18,938 nt of DNA from JBBRMQ01 sp038230775 (GCA_038230775.1 JBBRMQ010000062.1:1-18938); one strand, 5' to 3'; shown: positions 7,401 to 14,549, counted from the first letter of the stretch. Notes: generated by a model not told the origin, from the sequence alone. Numbers and translations are program-made.

Positions 7401-7637
7401 GCCAGTGATGCGATCCAGAAACGAGATGGCCTGATCGCGACGTCCGACGACGCGCTTGAGCCAGATCTGGAAGATGATGATGCACAACAGAGTGGCGACG
7501 AGCGCGACGCCGAGGATCTGCCAGTACATCGTGTGAGTGACGCCGGGGATGAGAGCGATCCCGCCCGCGAAGACACCGATGCAGATGATGACGATCACCC
7601 ACATCTGATAGGTGCGCGACCACTTGGCGATGGGCAT
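4443..7637 (-). CDS. Chemoreceptor (MCP) fused to family-5 solute-binding domain
   Basis: This 1064-residue protein begins with two membrane helices (about 12-30 and 39-60) joined by a loop of about eight residues, so there is no periplasmic sensor. A HAMP-like segment follows (61-115), then a long helical MCP signalling domain (about 120-555). Its hairpin tip, DEIAGQTNLLALNAAIIAAQ, lies at 313-332, followed by GRGFAVVADEIRDLSERT. A family-5 extracellular solute-binding domain (SBP_bac_5, the peptide/nickel-binding type) fills about 570-1060, with MPGLAERYEV and the LHLRRGVRFHNG segment. No membrane helix separates the two halves. Arg/Lys after helix 2 indicate a cytoplasmic C-terminal part, so the binding domain should be cytoplasmic. 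The tip has I329 and Q332 where the family usually has Glu and Arg. No che genes are nearby. The start is ATG 7635-7637. It probably senses a peptide-like cytoplasmic ligand. Confidence 0.88.
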   Translation of the reverse strand: MPIAKWSRTYQMWVIVIICIGVFAGGIALIPGVTHTMYWQILGVALVATLLCIIIFQIWLKRVVGRRDQAISFLDRITGGDLSLSAREIVTATRSPRMASALRALVTTLERTIRRFGQLATDVSAVSQQISARSRVLARSAGEQLVSAESTSTSVSHIDQSINKVRQSMEDLSANAEETSASILEMSASIEEVSRIADTLSEFVEQTSSAIEEMIVSIKEVASNTESFSSFATQTASSMVEMNATTEEIGKSARQSAELATSVRGAATEGRQAVSGTAEGMRRIQSAVEEAKSALFELAERSEEIGEIVRVIDEIAGQTNLLALNAAIIAAQAGDRGRGFAVVADEIRDLSERTSVSTDEIRTLITNVQRAVSRAAEQMSMSAERVSDGVGLTTRAEDVLDKILDLTAKSTTSISEIARATEEQARGTAAATTAIEEVTKMVQQTATATQQQSQTSRKIGQQASNVRDTTKHLKRAMTEQEGGSRSISRAMQNIMTLVQSVHESTSVLATESATIVHAMSVVEQATRESNVGVGDLNQMANTLSHESSLLNQELGRFALPHPAEGGSITTATVLWQQLTIDPIYVTAAALGYTSRAVHANLFTYGEGAELMPGLAERYEVLDQGHVYRLHLRRGVRFHNGRLFEARDVHDTFVRLLSPDLHSPSNWILRNVRGASDVLEGRSKTLTGITILDPYTIDIALDEPIAFFVSLLSMNETAIIPAEEARDGERFRLRACGAGPFRVEEAVDGKHVRLRRNDQYFVPGQPHLDTINFRLDLRSANDVAEAFVRGELDVAHGIPLKIANAMREDPRYAPYMLTMTQLHTSYFGYDSSTAPFDRAEVRRAVNHAIDRQRINDKLFDGVAVIAQSLLPPGLIGYDPTLLGVEHDVDRARALMRDAGFANGFRVEYRTWETDEFNNSGMLPLIIEDLAAIGVTVNVTKHSAIDARKPLQMPGHGLVFCGNWYADFPDSDNFFYVFFHSASSAVRGFYFNSAELDRQISEARQTTDIDRRNDIYRRLNRLVVDQAPLAPLFHERFFIVHKPEVRGVHTSLVPPPVRYGDVWIES

Positions 7638-7667
7638 GACGGTCTGATCCGGATGCTAACATGCGAA

Positions 7668-7719
7668 GTGTGTGGACCGGCTTCAGCCGGTCAAGGCCGG
7701 CTGAAGCCGGTCCACACAC
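7668..7719. repeat. REP-like palindrome, GCCGG family, copy 1
   Basis: Perfect 23-bp arms (7668-7690 and 7697-7719) flank a 6-nt loop (TCAAGG). The arm core is GGACCGGCTTCAGCCGG. It sits in the short gap between the divergent chemoreceptor and prenyl synthase genes, leaving little room for both promoters. A close relative lies at 12500-12554. Confidence 0.9.
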
Positions 7720-7744
7720 AGAAGCACACACCGGCCCACACTCA

Positions 7745-8620
7745 ATGCAGGACTATTTCGCGTCGCGGCGCGCGCTCATCGACGATCATCTGCGCGGGCT
7801 CGCATCCCGCACGGGTGCGCCGAAACCGCTCGCCGCTCCGCTGCAGCGGGCGATGAGCTCTTCCGGCAAACGCGTTCGCGGCATCCTCACGCTGGCGGCA
7901 GGAGAGGCGGGTGGCGCGAAGGCGGAGAAGATCATCGAGGCCGCCGTGGCGATCGAGATGATTCACGCCTCTTCGCTCATCCTCGACGATCTGCCGTCGA
8001 TGGATGACGCGACGTTGCGTCGCGGCGCTCCGGCGCTGCACCGCGAGTTCGGTGAAGACCTCGCGATTCTCGCCGCGGTCGCTCTGCTCAACCAGGCATA
8101 CGGTCTGGTGGTCAAAGCGCATGCCGCGGTGTCGCCGCGACAGTGGCCGATGCAGCAGGTGATGAAGCGGGTCGTCGATGCGGTGGGGTGGGATGGAACG
8201 ATCGGTGGGCAGGCCGTCGATCTGCACAGCGAAGGATCGAAGCTCGACTTCGATACGCTGGAATTCATTCACTCGCGCAAGACCGGCGCGCTGTTCGTTG
8301 CGGCTGCCGCCGTCGGCGCGATGCTGGGCAACATGAGTCCCGCCGCGTTAGCCCGCATCGAAGTGTTCGCGAAGAATCTCGGCCTCGCGTTTCAAATCAC
8401 GGATGACATCCTCGACGTGGTCGCCACGCCCGAGCAGTTGGGGAAAGACGTGGGGAAGGACACGCAGCGATTGACGTTCGTGAAACTCGCGGGCGTCGAT
8501 GGCGCACGCAAGCTGAGCAACGAGCTCGTGGACACCTCGGTCGAAGCGGTCTCCAATCTCGGCGCCGCCGCGCAACCGCTTCGCGATCTCGCGGAGATGG
8601 TGCGGACGCGCGTTCGGTAA
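7745..8620 (+). CDS. Short-chain trans-polyprenyl diphosphate synthase (FPP/GGPP type)
   Basis: The 291-residue protein condenses isopentenyl diphosphate with allylic diphosphates in the cytoplasm to make farnesyl or geranylgeranyl diphosphate, precursors of quinones, carotenoids and lipid carriers. The first Asp-rich motif is DDLPSMD at 81-87, with the two-residue insertion of bacterial type II enzymes. The second is DDILD at 220-224. GKRVRG (41-46), Q156 and K179-T180 are also in place. The residue five before the first Asp is S76, where IspA-type FPP synthases have an aromatic residue. A small residue there favours longer products, so GGPP is possible. The ATG at 7745 is chosen because the family N-terminus starts here. 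The frame is open further upstream, but it only translates the palindrome. No clear ribosome site is visible. The gene appears monocistronic. Confidence 0.93.
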   Translation: MQDYFASRRALIDDHLRGLASRTGAPKPLAAPLQRAMSSSGKRVRGILTLAAGEAGGAKAEKIIEAAVAIEMIHASSLILDDLPSMDDATLRRGAPALHREFGEDLAILAAVALLNQAYGLVVKAHAAVSPRQWPMQQVMKRVVDAVGWDGTIGGQAVDLHSEGSKLDFDTLEFIHSRKTGALFVAAAAVGAMLGNMSPAALARIEVFAKNLGLAFQITDDILDVVATPEQLGKDVGKDTQRLTFVKLAGVDGARKLSNELVDTSVEAVSNLGAAAQPLRDLAEMVRTRVR

Positions 8621-8641
8621 TCTGGAGTGAGGCACTCCAGA
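8621..8641 (+). other. Stem-loop directly after the prenyl synthase stop codon
   Basis: TCTGGAGTG and CACTCCAGA form a perfect 9-bp stem with a 3-nt loop, starting at the base after the TAA stop. No T-run follows, so it is not a canonical intrinsic terminator. It may stabilise the 3' end of the mRNA or separate it from the tRNA gene 55 bp further on. Confidence 0.6.
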
Positions 8642-8695
8642 CCAAGTCGGAATGAAACCAACATGATCGTGTTATCGTCTCGCGCCGCGACGGGA

Positions 8696-8771
<76 letters not shown>

Positions 8772-8790
8772 CTTCAACTCGCTTCGCTCG

Positions 8791-8840
8791 AATGTTGAAT
8801 GGCAAATGTTGAATGTTGAATGACCTCAACATTCAACATT
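8791..8840. repeat. Palindrome built from 7-bp tandem repeats (AATGTTG)
   Basis: AATGTTGAATG units occur at 8791-8801 and again at 8805-8822. Perfect 15-bp arms (8805-8819 and 8826-8840) flank a 6-nt loop. Unlike its GC-rich surroundings the sequence is AT-rich. It lies between tRNA-Phe and the promoter of the riboswitch leader, and could serve as the 3' boundary of the tRNA transcript. Confidence 0.8.
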
Positions 8841-8855
8841 CCTCGTCCCCCGGTA

Positions 8856-8883
8856 TTGACACCCGCACACTTCCCGCTAGACT
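8856..8883 (+). promoter_or_regulatory. Sigma70-type promoter of the riboswitch leader
   Basis: A perfect -35 box TTGACA (8856-8861) and a -10-like TAGACT (8878-8883) are separated by 16 bp. Transcription should start near 8890, just before a small hairpin (8891-8910, CCGCCA/TGGCGG) and the riboswitch aptamer. Position and orientation fit it as the promoter of the leader and of the receptor gene at 9301. Confidence 0.75.
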
Positions 8884-8910
8884 TCACTCGCCGCCAACGC
8901 AAGGTGGCGG

Positions 8911-9043
8911 CTTGCCATGCCTAATCCTCGGCGCCGAGGAGCGGGGGAACCAACTGAGACGGCTTGCCCCCGTCCGGGGTGAATGAGGCCACAAGCCTCT
9001 AGGGCTTCCAGCCCGAATCCGACAGCTAACCTCGTAGGCGGCC
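8911..9043 (+). promoter_or_regulatory. ydaO-type cyclic di-AMP riboswitch
   Basis: The conserved blocks of the ydaO/yuaA (c-di-AMP) aptamer appear in order: GCCTAATCC (8919-8927), GGGGGAACCAAC (8943-8954), GGGGTGAAT (8976-8984), a variable hairpin GAGGC/GCCTC (8985-8999), TAGGGC (9000-9005) pairing with GCCC (9011-9014), and CGAATCCGACAGCTAACCTCG (within 9014-9034) closing with GTAGGCG. This class binds two c-di-AMP molecules and normally turns genes off through a terminator, which is present 20 nt downstream. GCGGC (9038-9042) is complementary to GCCGC (9066-9070) in the terminator's rising arm, so a short antiterminator pairing is possible. The only gene downstream on this strand is the TonB-dependent receptor at 9301. 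Confidence 0.9.
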
Positions 9044-9061
9044 GGAAGGCAGGCCTGGTAC

Positions 9062-9096
9062 AAACGCCGCGAAGCGATTCGCGGCGTTTTCATTTT
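9062..9096 (+). terminator. Intrinsic terminator of the c-di-AMP riboswitch
   Basis: AAACGCCGCGAA (9062-9073) pairs with TTCGCGGCGTTT (9078-9089) as a perfect 12-bp stem around a GCGA tetraloop. It is followed by TTTTCATTTT. Placed right after the aptamer, it is the expected expression platform: formed when c-di-AMP is bound, disrupted otherwise. Confidence 0.88.
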
Positions 9097-9300
9097 CTCC
9101 ATCCTCCGACGCGAGAGGGTTGCGCACAAACTTTGACCCCCATTCTTTCGCGTCTCGTCACTTTGTGACCCAGATTCCGTTTGTATAGGTTGTTTGCAGA
9201 TTGTTTTGAGCTAACCTACGCCGCAACCCGTTCGTAGCGGGTCACTCAGTCCGGGGCCACTCTGGGGGTCCCACATCTGTCCATATCGAAAGGAGCCGCA
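9097..9300 (+). other. Remaining 5' leader of receptor 1
   Basis: About 200 bp of non-coding DNA lie between the riboswitch terminator and the receptor start. Visible items are a 13-bp palindrome GTCACTTTGTGAC (9157-9169), two mutually exclusive small hairpins (CTACG 9216-9220 with CGTAG 9233-9237, or ACCCG 9226-9230 with CGGGT 9238-9242), and the ribosome site AAAGGAG (9289-9295). No convincing second promoter was found, though a weak one cannot be excluded. Confidence 0.5.
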
Positions 9301-12300
9301 ATGAAACGGTGGTCCATCCCGCATTTCGTGTTTTTGGTCGCGGTGACGTGTACGGTGCTGTTTGCTGTTAGCGCGTTCGCACAGTTCCAAACAGGGAACG
9401 TTTACGGCAGGGTTCAGGCGAAAGACGGGTCGGTGTTGCCCGGTGTAACCGTCACACTCACGGGGCTGGGTGCTCCCCACACTCAGGTGACGGATGGGCA
9501 GGGTAATTTCCGATTCCTGAATCTCTCGCCGGGTACCTACGCGCTCAAGGCTGAGCTTTCGGGCTTTGGTACCGCAGCCCGCACCGGTCTTGGCGTCCGC
9601 GTCGGGGCGAACTCCGATGTTTCGATGACCTTGAATCCGTCCTCGAGCGAGTCGATCACGGTCACCGCCGAAGCGCCGCTTCTCGACACGCGCAAAACGG
9701 GATCGTCGACGAACGTGTCAAAGGTGGAGCTGGAGAAAGTTCCGCAGGCACGCGACCCGTGGTCCGTTCTTCAGACGACTCCTTCCGTGATGGTCGACCG
9801 CATCAACGTCGGCGGAACGCAATCGGGCCAGCAGTCGAACTACATCGCCAAAGGCGCGCTGGGCCGCGACAACACGTGGAACATGGACGGCGTGAACATC
9901 ACAGATATGGGCGCGACGGGCTCGTCGCCGCTCTATTTCGACTTCGACTCGTTCGAAGAGATGCAGATCACGACGGGAGGCGCGGATCCGCGCATCTCCA
10001 CCCCCGGCGTGCAGCTCAACATGGTCACCAAGCGCGGCACCAATGACTTCAAGGGCGCCGGCCGATACATGTACACCCCGGGCAGCCTCTCCTCATCGGC
10101 CACGGTTCCGAACGAGGCGCAGAGCTATCTCATCGCCACGAACCGGGTCAACTTCGTGCGTGATTACGGTGGAGATGTCGGCGGGCCGATTCTCAAGGAC
10201 CGTCTCTGGTTCTGGGGTGCGCGCGGCGATCAGAAGATCTCTGCATGGCAGTCCCAGGGGTACAACAGCAATGGAACGGTTCAGTTCCTGATCCCGGACA
10301 ACACCGTCCTGCGCGACAAGAACCTCAAACTGAACGGACAGATTTTTTCGAGCAACAGCGCCACGGCGTTCTACACGTTCGGCGACAAGGTTCGCAACGC
10401 GCGCAACCTCTCGCCCACGCGTCCATTCGAGACGGCCTACCATCAGGCCGGCCCGACGAAGGTCTACAAGCTGGAAGACACGCAGATCGTGGGATCGAGC
10501 CTCTATCTCACCGGCATGTGGTCGAAGGTGAGCGGCGGATTCGGTCTTCACGCGAACGGCGGGGCGGGCGAAAGCGCACCCTCTTCCTATCGCGACTCCG
10601 ACGGCGTTTGGCACGACAACTACTTCACGTACGACACGAAGCGGCCGCAGAAGCAGTACCGCATCGACGGCTCGAAGTTCTTCGACATCGCGACCATGAA
10701 CCACGAGTTCAAGTTCGGATTCGGCTATCGCAACACGCCCGTGAACTCCGCGAGCGAGCTGCCGGGACCCTCGCACGGTCGCTGGGACTACTCGACCACC
10801 TCACCGACGACCTGTGCCAAGTATGGTCTGGCCGCGACCTGCGGTATCGCAGTCCTTCCTCGCGACGTCGCCCTCGGATATAACGAGAAATACAACGACG
10901 CGTACATCGGCGACACGATCCTCATGGGCAACCTGACGATCCAGGCCGGACTTCGCTGGGACAATCAGAAGACCACGAATACGGCGGTCTCGATTGCCGC
11001 GAACCCCGTTCTCGCGACGCCACTGACCCTGCCGTGCATCAAGAGCCTCGGTTGTTCGGGAGCCGTCGATCCGACGAACGCCAACCTCGTCGGATCCATC
11101 GGCGGTGCCGTACCGAGTCTCAATTATGCCGGCGATCCGCAATGGCTGAAGTGGAAGACCGTCACGCCGCGCCTCGGTGCGACGTACGCGCTCGGCTCTG
11201 ACAAGCGGACGCTCATTCGCGGTCAATACAATCGATATGCAGGTCAGCTGGGCTCCATCGTTTCGGGAGCCAACCCGTTGGCCTACTCCGCCTGGTATGC
11301 GTATGGTGTCGACCTGAACGGCGACCATACCATCCAGCGCAACGAGCTCAGCGTGTTCAAAGGTTTCACCGGACTGAACACCGCGAATCCGACGGCACCG
11401 TCAATCACCCGTCGCGTCGACTACGGCATGAAGGTTCCGACAACCGACGAATTCCTGATCGGCGGCGAGCGTGAGCTCCTGACCGATTTTGCCGTCGGCG
11501 TGAACTACACCTATCGCAAGAACAACCACCCGTACTGGACCACGTTCGAGAAGACGCAGGGCCAAGGCGATTACTACACCGCTGCCGACTACGTGCAGAC
11601 CAGTGTGATCGCCGGCGGTACTTTCCTTCTCTGCTCGACCGACGCCAGTCACGCCACCAAGGCTGTCGCGGTGACGTCAGGCGTGCAGTCCTGCCCGGCC
11701 GGAACGACGCAGCTAACCACGTTCAAGACCAATAACCAGCCGGTCTACGCGCTCTCGCCGGGTGTTCCCAACCTCACGTATCGCGTGGTCACCACACGGC
11801 CCAACTATTCGCAGAAGTACAGCGGGGTCGAGCTCACGGCAACCAAGCGCATGTCGCATAACTGGATGGTGCGTGCGAACATGACCTACAACGACTACAA
11901 GGAGTCGTGCGGTGCGAACGCTGTCCGCAATCCGACGTTCACCATTGCACCGAGCAACGCGTCGAGCAACTGCATCGGCGGTCAGCTGGCACCGCAGTCG
12001 GCGGGGTCCGGCGCGTTCGCCAATGACTTCATCAACGCGAAGTGGAACTTCAATCTGACCGGCGCCGTCCAGCTTCCGTGGGACTTCAACGTGGGCGCGA
12101 GCTTGACCGCACGCCAGGGCTATCCGGCTGTCTTCCGGGACAACGTCACCGGACAGCGTGGTGGCACCTCGGCGGTCATCCTCAATCCGGTCGGCGACAT
12201 CCGCTTCGACAATGTCTACGAGCTCGATCTCCGTGCGGCGAAGGATTTCCGAATCATGAACCGCGTCGGCATCACGCTCTCTGGCGATCTGTTCAATGCC

Positions 12301-12432
12301 CCGAACAAGCGCACCGTCCTGCAACGCGATACCCTGCTCCTCCAGAACGAGATTTCACGTTCGGCCGGCTATCGCATCACTGAGCTGCAGGCACCGCGCG
12401 TTTGGCGCCTCGGAGCGAAGTTCACGTTCTAA
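9301..12432 (+). CDS. Oar-like TonB-dependent receptor 1
   Basis: The 1043-residue outer-membrane protein has a signal peptide (cleavage after AFA, about residue 27). A carboxypeptidase-regulatory-like beta-sandwich domain follows at about 28-112 (GRVQAKDGSVLPGVTVTLTG). Next come a TonB-box-like SITVTAEAPLLD at 118-129, a plug domain at about 130-250 (DNTWNMDGVNITDMGA), and a long beta-barrel ending in WRLGAKFTF with the terminal Phe needed for outer-membrane insertion. This architecture is the Oar-like receptor group common in Acidobacteriota, which imports large substrates such as glycans, peptides or chelates using TonB energy. The substrate is unknown. AAAGGAG sits 5 bp before the ATG. 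Its leader carries a c-di-AMP riboswitch and terminator, so transcription should fall when c-di-AMP is high. It is a paralogue of the receptor at 14550. Confidence 0.92.
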   Translation: MKRWSIPHFVFLVAVTCTVLFAVSAFAQFQTGNVYGRVQAKDGSVLPGVTVTLTGLGAPHTQVTDGQGNFRFLNLSPGTYALKAELSGFGTAARTGLGVRVGANSDVSMTLNPSSSESITVTAEAPLLDTRKTGSSTNVSKVELEKVPQARDPWSVLQTTPSVMVDRINVGGTQSGQQSNYIAKGALGRDNTWNMDGVNITDMGATGSSPLYFDFDSFEEMQITTGGADPRISTPGVQLNMVTKRGTNDFKGAGRYMYTPGSLSSSATVPNEAQSYLIATNRVNFVRDYGGDVGGPILKDRLWFWGARGDQKISAWQSQGYNSNGTVQFLIPDNTVLRDKNLKLNGQIFSSNSATAFYTFGDKVRNARNLSPTRPFETAYHQAGPTKVYKLEDTQIVGSSLYLTGMWSKVSGGFGLHANGGAGESAPSSYRDSDGVWHDNYFTYDTKRPQKQYRIDGSKFFDIATMNHEFKFGFGYRNTPVNSASELPGPSHGRWDYSTTSPTTCAKYGLAATCGIAVLPRDVALGYNEKYNDAYIGDTILMGNLTIQAGLRWDNQKTTNTAVSIAANPVLATPLTLPCIKSLGCSGAVDPTNANLVGSIGGAVPSLNYAGDPQWLKWKTVTPRLGATYALGSDKRTLIRGQYNRYAGQLGSIVSGANPLAYSAWYAYGVDLNGDHTIQRNELSVFKGFTGLNTANPTAPSITRRVDYGMKVPTTDEFLIGGERELLTDFAVGVNYTYRKNNHPYWTTFEKTQGQGDYYTAADYVQTSVIAGGTFLLCSTDASHATKAVAVTSGVQSCPAGTTQLTTFKTNNQPVYALSPGVPNLTYRVVTTRPNYSQKYSGVELTATKRMSHNWMVRANMTYNDYKESCGANAVRNPTFTIAPSNASSNCIGGQLAPQSAGSGAFANDFINAKWNFNLTGAVQLPWDFNVGASLTARQGYPAVFRDNVTGQRGGTSAVILNPVGDIRFDNVYELDLRAAKDFRIMNRVGITLSGDLFNAPNKRTVLQRDTLLLQNEISRSAGYRITELQAPRVWRLGAKFTF

Positions 12433-12459
12433 AGCAATTTTTCACGTAGCGAGATGTGG

Positions 12460-12487
12460 GGACGGGCTTCGGGCCCGTCCTTTTTTT
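12460..12487 (+). terminator. Intrinsic terminator after receptor 1
   Basis: GGACGGGC (12460-12467) pairs with GCCCGTCC (12473-12480) around a 5-nt loop and is followed by seven T residues. It ends the receptor 1 transcript 28 bp after the stop codon. Confidence 0.93.
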
Positions 12488-12499
12488 GCGCGGGCCCCG

Positions 12500-12554
12500 G
12501 TGTGAGGGCCGGCTTCAGCCGGCCACACCGACCGGCTGAAGCCGGTCCTCACAC
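12500..12554. repeat. REP-like palindrome, GCCGG family, copy 2
   Basis: Arms of 23 nt (12500-12522 and 12532-12554) have one mismatch, with a 9-nt loop. The core GGCCGGCTTCAGCCGG matches the palindrome at 7668-7719. It lies between the convergent ends of receptor 1 and the pentein-like gene. Confidence 0.88.
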
Positions 12555-12566
12555 AAAGAAGTGCCT

Positions 12567-14330
12567 CTATCTCGGCCGGATGTGATTCGACGCGCAGCGG
12601 TAGCCGCCGCCTAACACGATGCTGTGCGTCAGCGGCGGAAAGAGCACCAGCTTGAATCCGCTGGCGGCGAATGTGCCGCGCACGGCGTCATCGATCGACG
12701 TCAGCAGTGAACCGAATCCTTCAGCGCGATGGCCTTCGAGCACGACGTTGTTCCATGTGATGAGGAAGTCTTTGTCCTGCGGAACGTCCTCGCGCGCCAC
12801 GAGCGACGTCGGAACATTGAGCAGCGGCAGGCGACGGACGAGGAAGCCGTCGCGCGTCATCTCCGCGGCAACTCGATCGAGAAACTTCTGCAGCGCCACG
12901 GTGCGCGGTGCGTTCTGCGAAGCGAGGATCGCGTCGCGTTCGCCGCGCAGAAGGTAGGCGCGACGAACGGTTGCCCACTCCGCCGCGGGCGCTCCGCGAG
13001 CGGCGGCCGAGCCGAGGGTGATGTCACCGACCAGTGCTGTATCGCCGAGGATGGTCAGCACGGAGTCGAGATCGAAATTGGCGCCGCCAGTCAGATCGTC
13101 GATGATCGCCGGCGAGAGCGCGTGCACGAACCGAACGCGGCGTCCGTAGAAGTGCTCGAGCTCCGACGCCGCGCGGCGCAGGGCATCGAAGTACCGTTCC
13201 ATCGCCGCCGGATCGTGGAATGTTTCGACCGGCACATGGTCGAGGCCGAGGATCTCGAGGGCGCGGGGCTCGACGGAGTGCATGCTGATCCACACGGTGT
13301 CCCGTCCGGGAAGAATCTGGCCGTTGTGGAAGGGGAGTGGCGCGGTCGTCCATCGCAATTTCCATCGGCGATCCAGCGCGTCCGGCAATCCCGCCGCGAT
13401 CGCACGAACCATATTCTGATCTTCGGCGCGGCTGGACTGCGCGTTCGGCCGGTTGACCAAGATCACGCCCCCCGACTTCGAGCGCGCAACGAGAAACGGG
13501 TCACGCGGCCAGGGCGAAAAGAATCGCGAGTGATCGTCGATCAACGTCACGTTGGCGAGGCCGGCAGCGATCGGTTTGTCGCCGAGGATGAGGATGCGGC
13601 GATGAGGCGACGCGGCGTGGACGGCTTCCACCAACGCGCGTACTTCGCCCGCGGTAAAGAAGGATGAGCTCAGGGAAAAGATGGACGCTTCGATCGGGTT
13701 GGCGATGTCATCGGGCACGAGCATCGACGATGGATGGAAGGGGATGCGCCGGCGCTCGCTGGCGCGCGGTGCCAGGTGCGCGGCCGACGCGATTGCTTCG
13801 CCGGTTTCGTAGTCGAGCGCCGCGGAGCGCGTCAGCTCATCGAGGACACGCTCTGCAACGGGTCGCGGCAGTGCGGCGATGCGCCGCGGCAACCGTTCGT
13901 TGACCCGCGTGCGGAAGATGGGGTCCTCGCCAAACCGCAACGGGTCCATGACAGCGAGAGTGGTCAGGATCTCGGTGGAGCCACCGCGAGCCGATCGCGT
14001 CACATCATCGACGTACCGTTCGACCGAGCTCCGAAGCGTCACATCGCTCGTCACAACGGCGGTGCCCAGGTTCCTCAGGATGCGCGGCACGAGTGCAGGA
14101 TCGCTCGTGAGTACGCTCACCAATGCGGGCGCTGGTACGCGGGCGATCAACTGGCGGGCGAATGGTTCCGCGGCGGCCGGGTCGGGAAAGCGTGATTCGG
14201 GAAGCGGTGGAATGGCCGGAAGGTCGACCGGTGGTTCCATCGAGCCGAGGACAACTGATGCAGTGAGGAGCGCGGCAGTGAAGGCTCGCCTCACGCCGCG
14301 GATGTGGAACAAGGTTGCTTGGCTTCCCAT
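12567..14330 (-). CDS. Secreted pentein-like protein (agmatine/peptidylarginine deiminase fold)
   Basis: The 587-residue protein has a hydrophobic signal-like N-terminus (RRAFTAALLTASVVLGS), an alpha-helical region at about 50-200 of unknown role, and a C-terminal half patterned like the agmatine deiminase/PPAD family. That half shows WPRD (274-277), a strand ILPGRDTVWIS, LDSVLTILGDTALVGD, and a final GGGYRC with the candidate nucleophile C579. The catalytic His expected before the LDSVLTIL strand is missing; D420 and D422 are found there. Activity is therefore doubtful. It could be an altered guanidino-group hydrolase or a binding protein. The ATG at 14328-14330 has no clear ribosome site. 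GTG at 14292-14294 would give a more typical signal peptide (MRRAFTAALL). It lies between the two receptors on the opposite strand. The family call rests on motif order only. Confidence 0.6.
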   Translation of the reverse strand: MGSQATLFHIRGVRRAFTAALLTASVVLGSMEPPVDLPAIPPLPESRFPDPAAAEPFARQLIARVPAPALVSVLTSDPALVPRILRNLGTAVVTSDVTLRSSVERYVDDVTRSARGGSTEILTTLAVMDPLRFGEDPIFRTRVNERLPRRIAALPRPVAERVLDELTRSAALDYETGEAIASAAHLAPRASERRRIPFHPSSMLVPDDIANPIEASIFSLSSSFFTAGEVRALVEAVHAASPHRRILILGDKPIAAGLANVTLIDDHSRFFSPWPRDPFLVARSKSGGVILVNRPNAQSSRAEDQNMVRAIAAGLPDALDRRWKLRWTTAPLPFHNGQILPGRDTVWISMHSVEPRALEILGLDHVPVETFHDPAAMERYFDALRRAASELEHFYGRRVRFVHALSPAIIDDLTGGANFDLDSVLTILGDTALVGDITLGSAAARGAPAAEWATVRRAYLLRGERDAILASQNAPRTVALQKFLDRVAAEMTRDGFLVRRLPLLNVPTSLVAREDVPQDKDFLITWNNVVLEGHRAEGFGSLLTSIDDAVRGTFAASGFKLVLFPPLTHSIVLGGGYRCASNHIRPR

Positions 14331-14549
14331 TTGGTCAATAGTTACAGTAAGCTACGCGCCGCTCGCGCTGAAATGTGCCAACCGCCGATCCAAAGATCGG
14401 AACGCCGGCGAACGACACATTGGATTTTCCCATTTGTTACAAAGCGCAAGGAACGACGCAAACCTCTGCGTCGCGACAATTTAACCGTTTTTGGCCTGCG
14501 GGCCGACGATCTGCACTGGCTGCAGTGGATTTGTTTGAAAGGAGCCGCT
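14331..14549. other. Divergent intergenic region before receptor 2
   Basis: This 219-bp gap must hold promoters for both the pentein-like gene and receptor 2. It contains two short hairpins: CCGATC/GATCGG (14385-14400) and CGACGCA/TGCGTCG (14454-14473). It also contains the ribosome site AAAGGAG (14538-14544). No riboswitch motifs like those before receptor 1 are present, and no convincing -35/-10 pair was found. Confidence 0.5.

Noticed and set aside
4497..7856. Long plus-strand open frames opposite the chemoreceptor gene (4497-5858, 5955-6863, 6873-7856)
   Set aside because: They are rich in Arg, His, Asp and Gly, with no recognisable domains. They are antisense shadows of a GC-rich gene whose minus-strand frame has clear domains throughout.
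9120..9220. Second promoter for receptor 1 downstream of the riboswitch terminator (TTGTGA/TATAGG near 9164-9190)
   Set aside because: The spacer is only about 15 bp and both boxes are poor matches. It is much weaker than the TTGACA promoter upstream, though it cannot be excluded.
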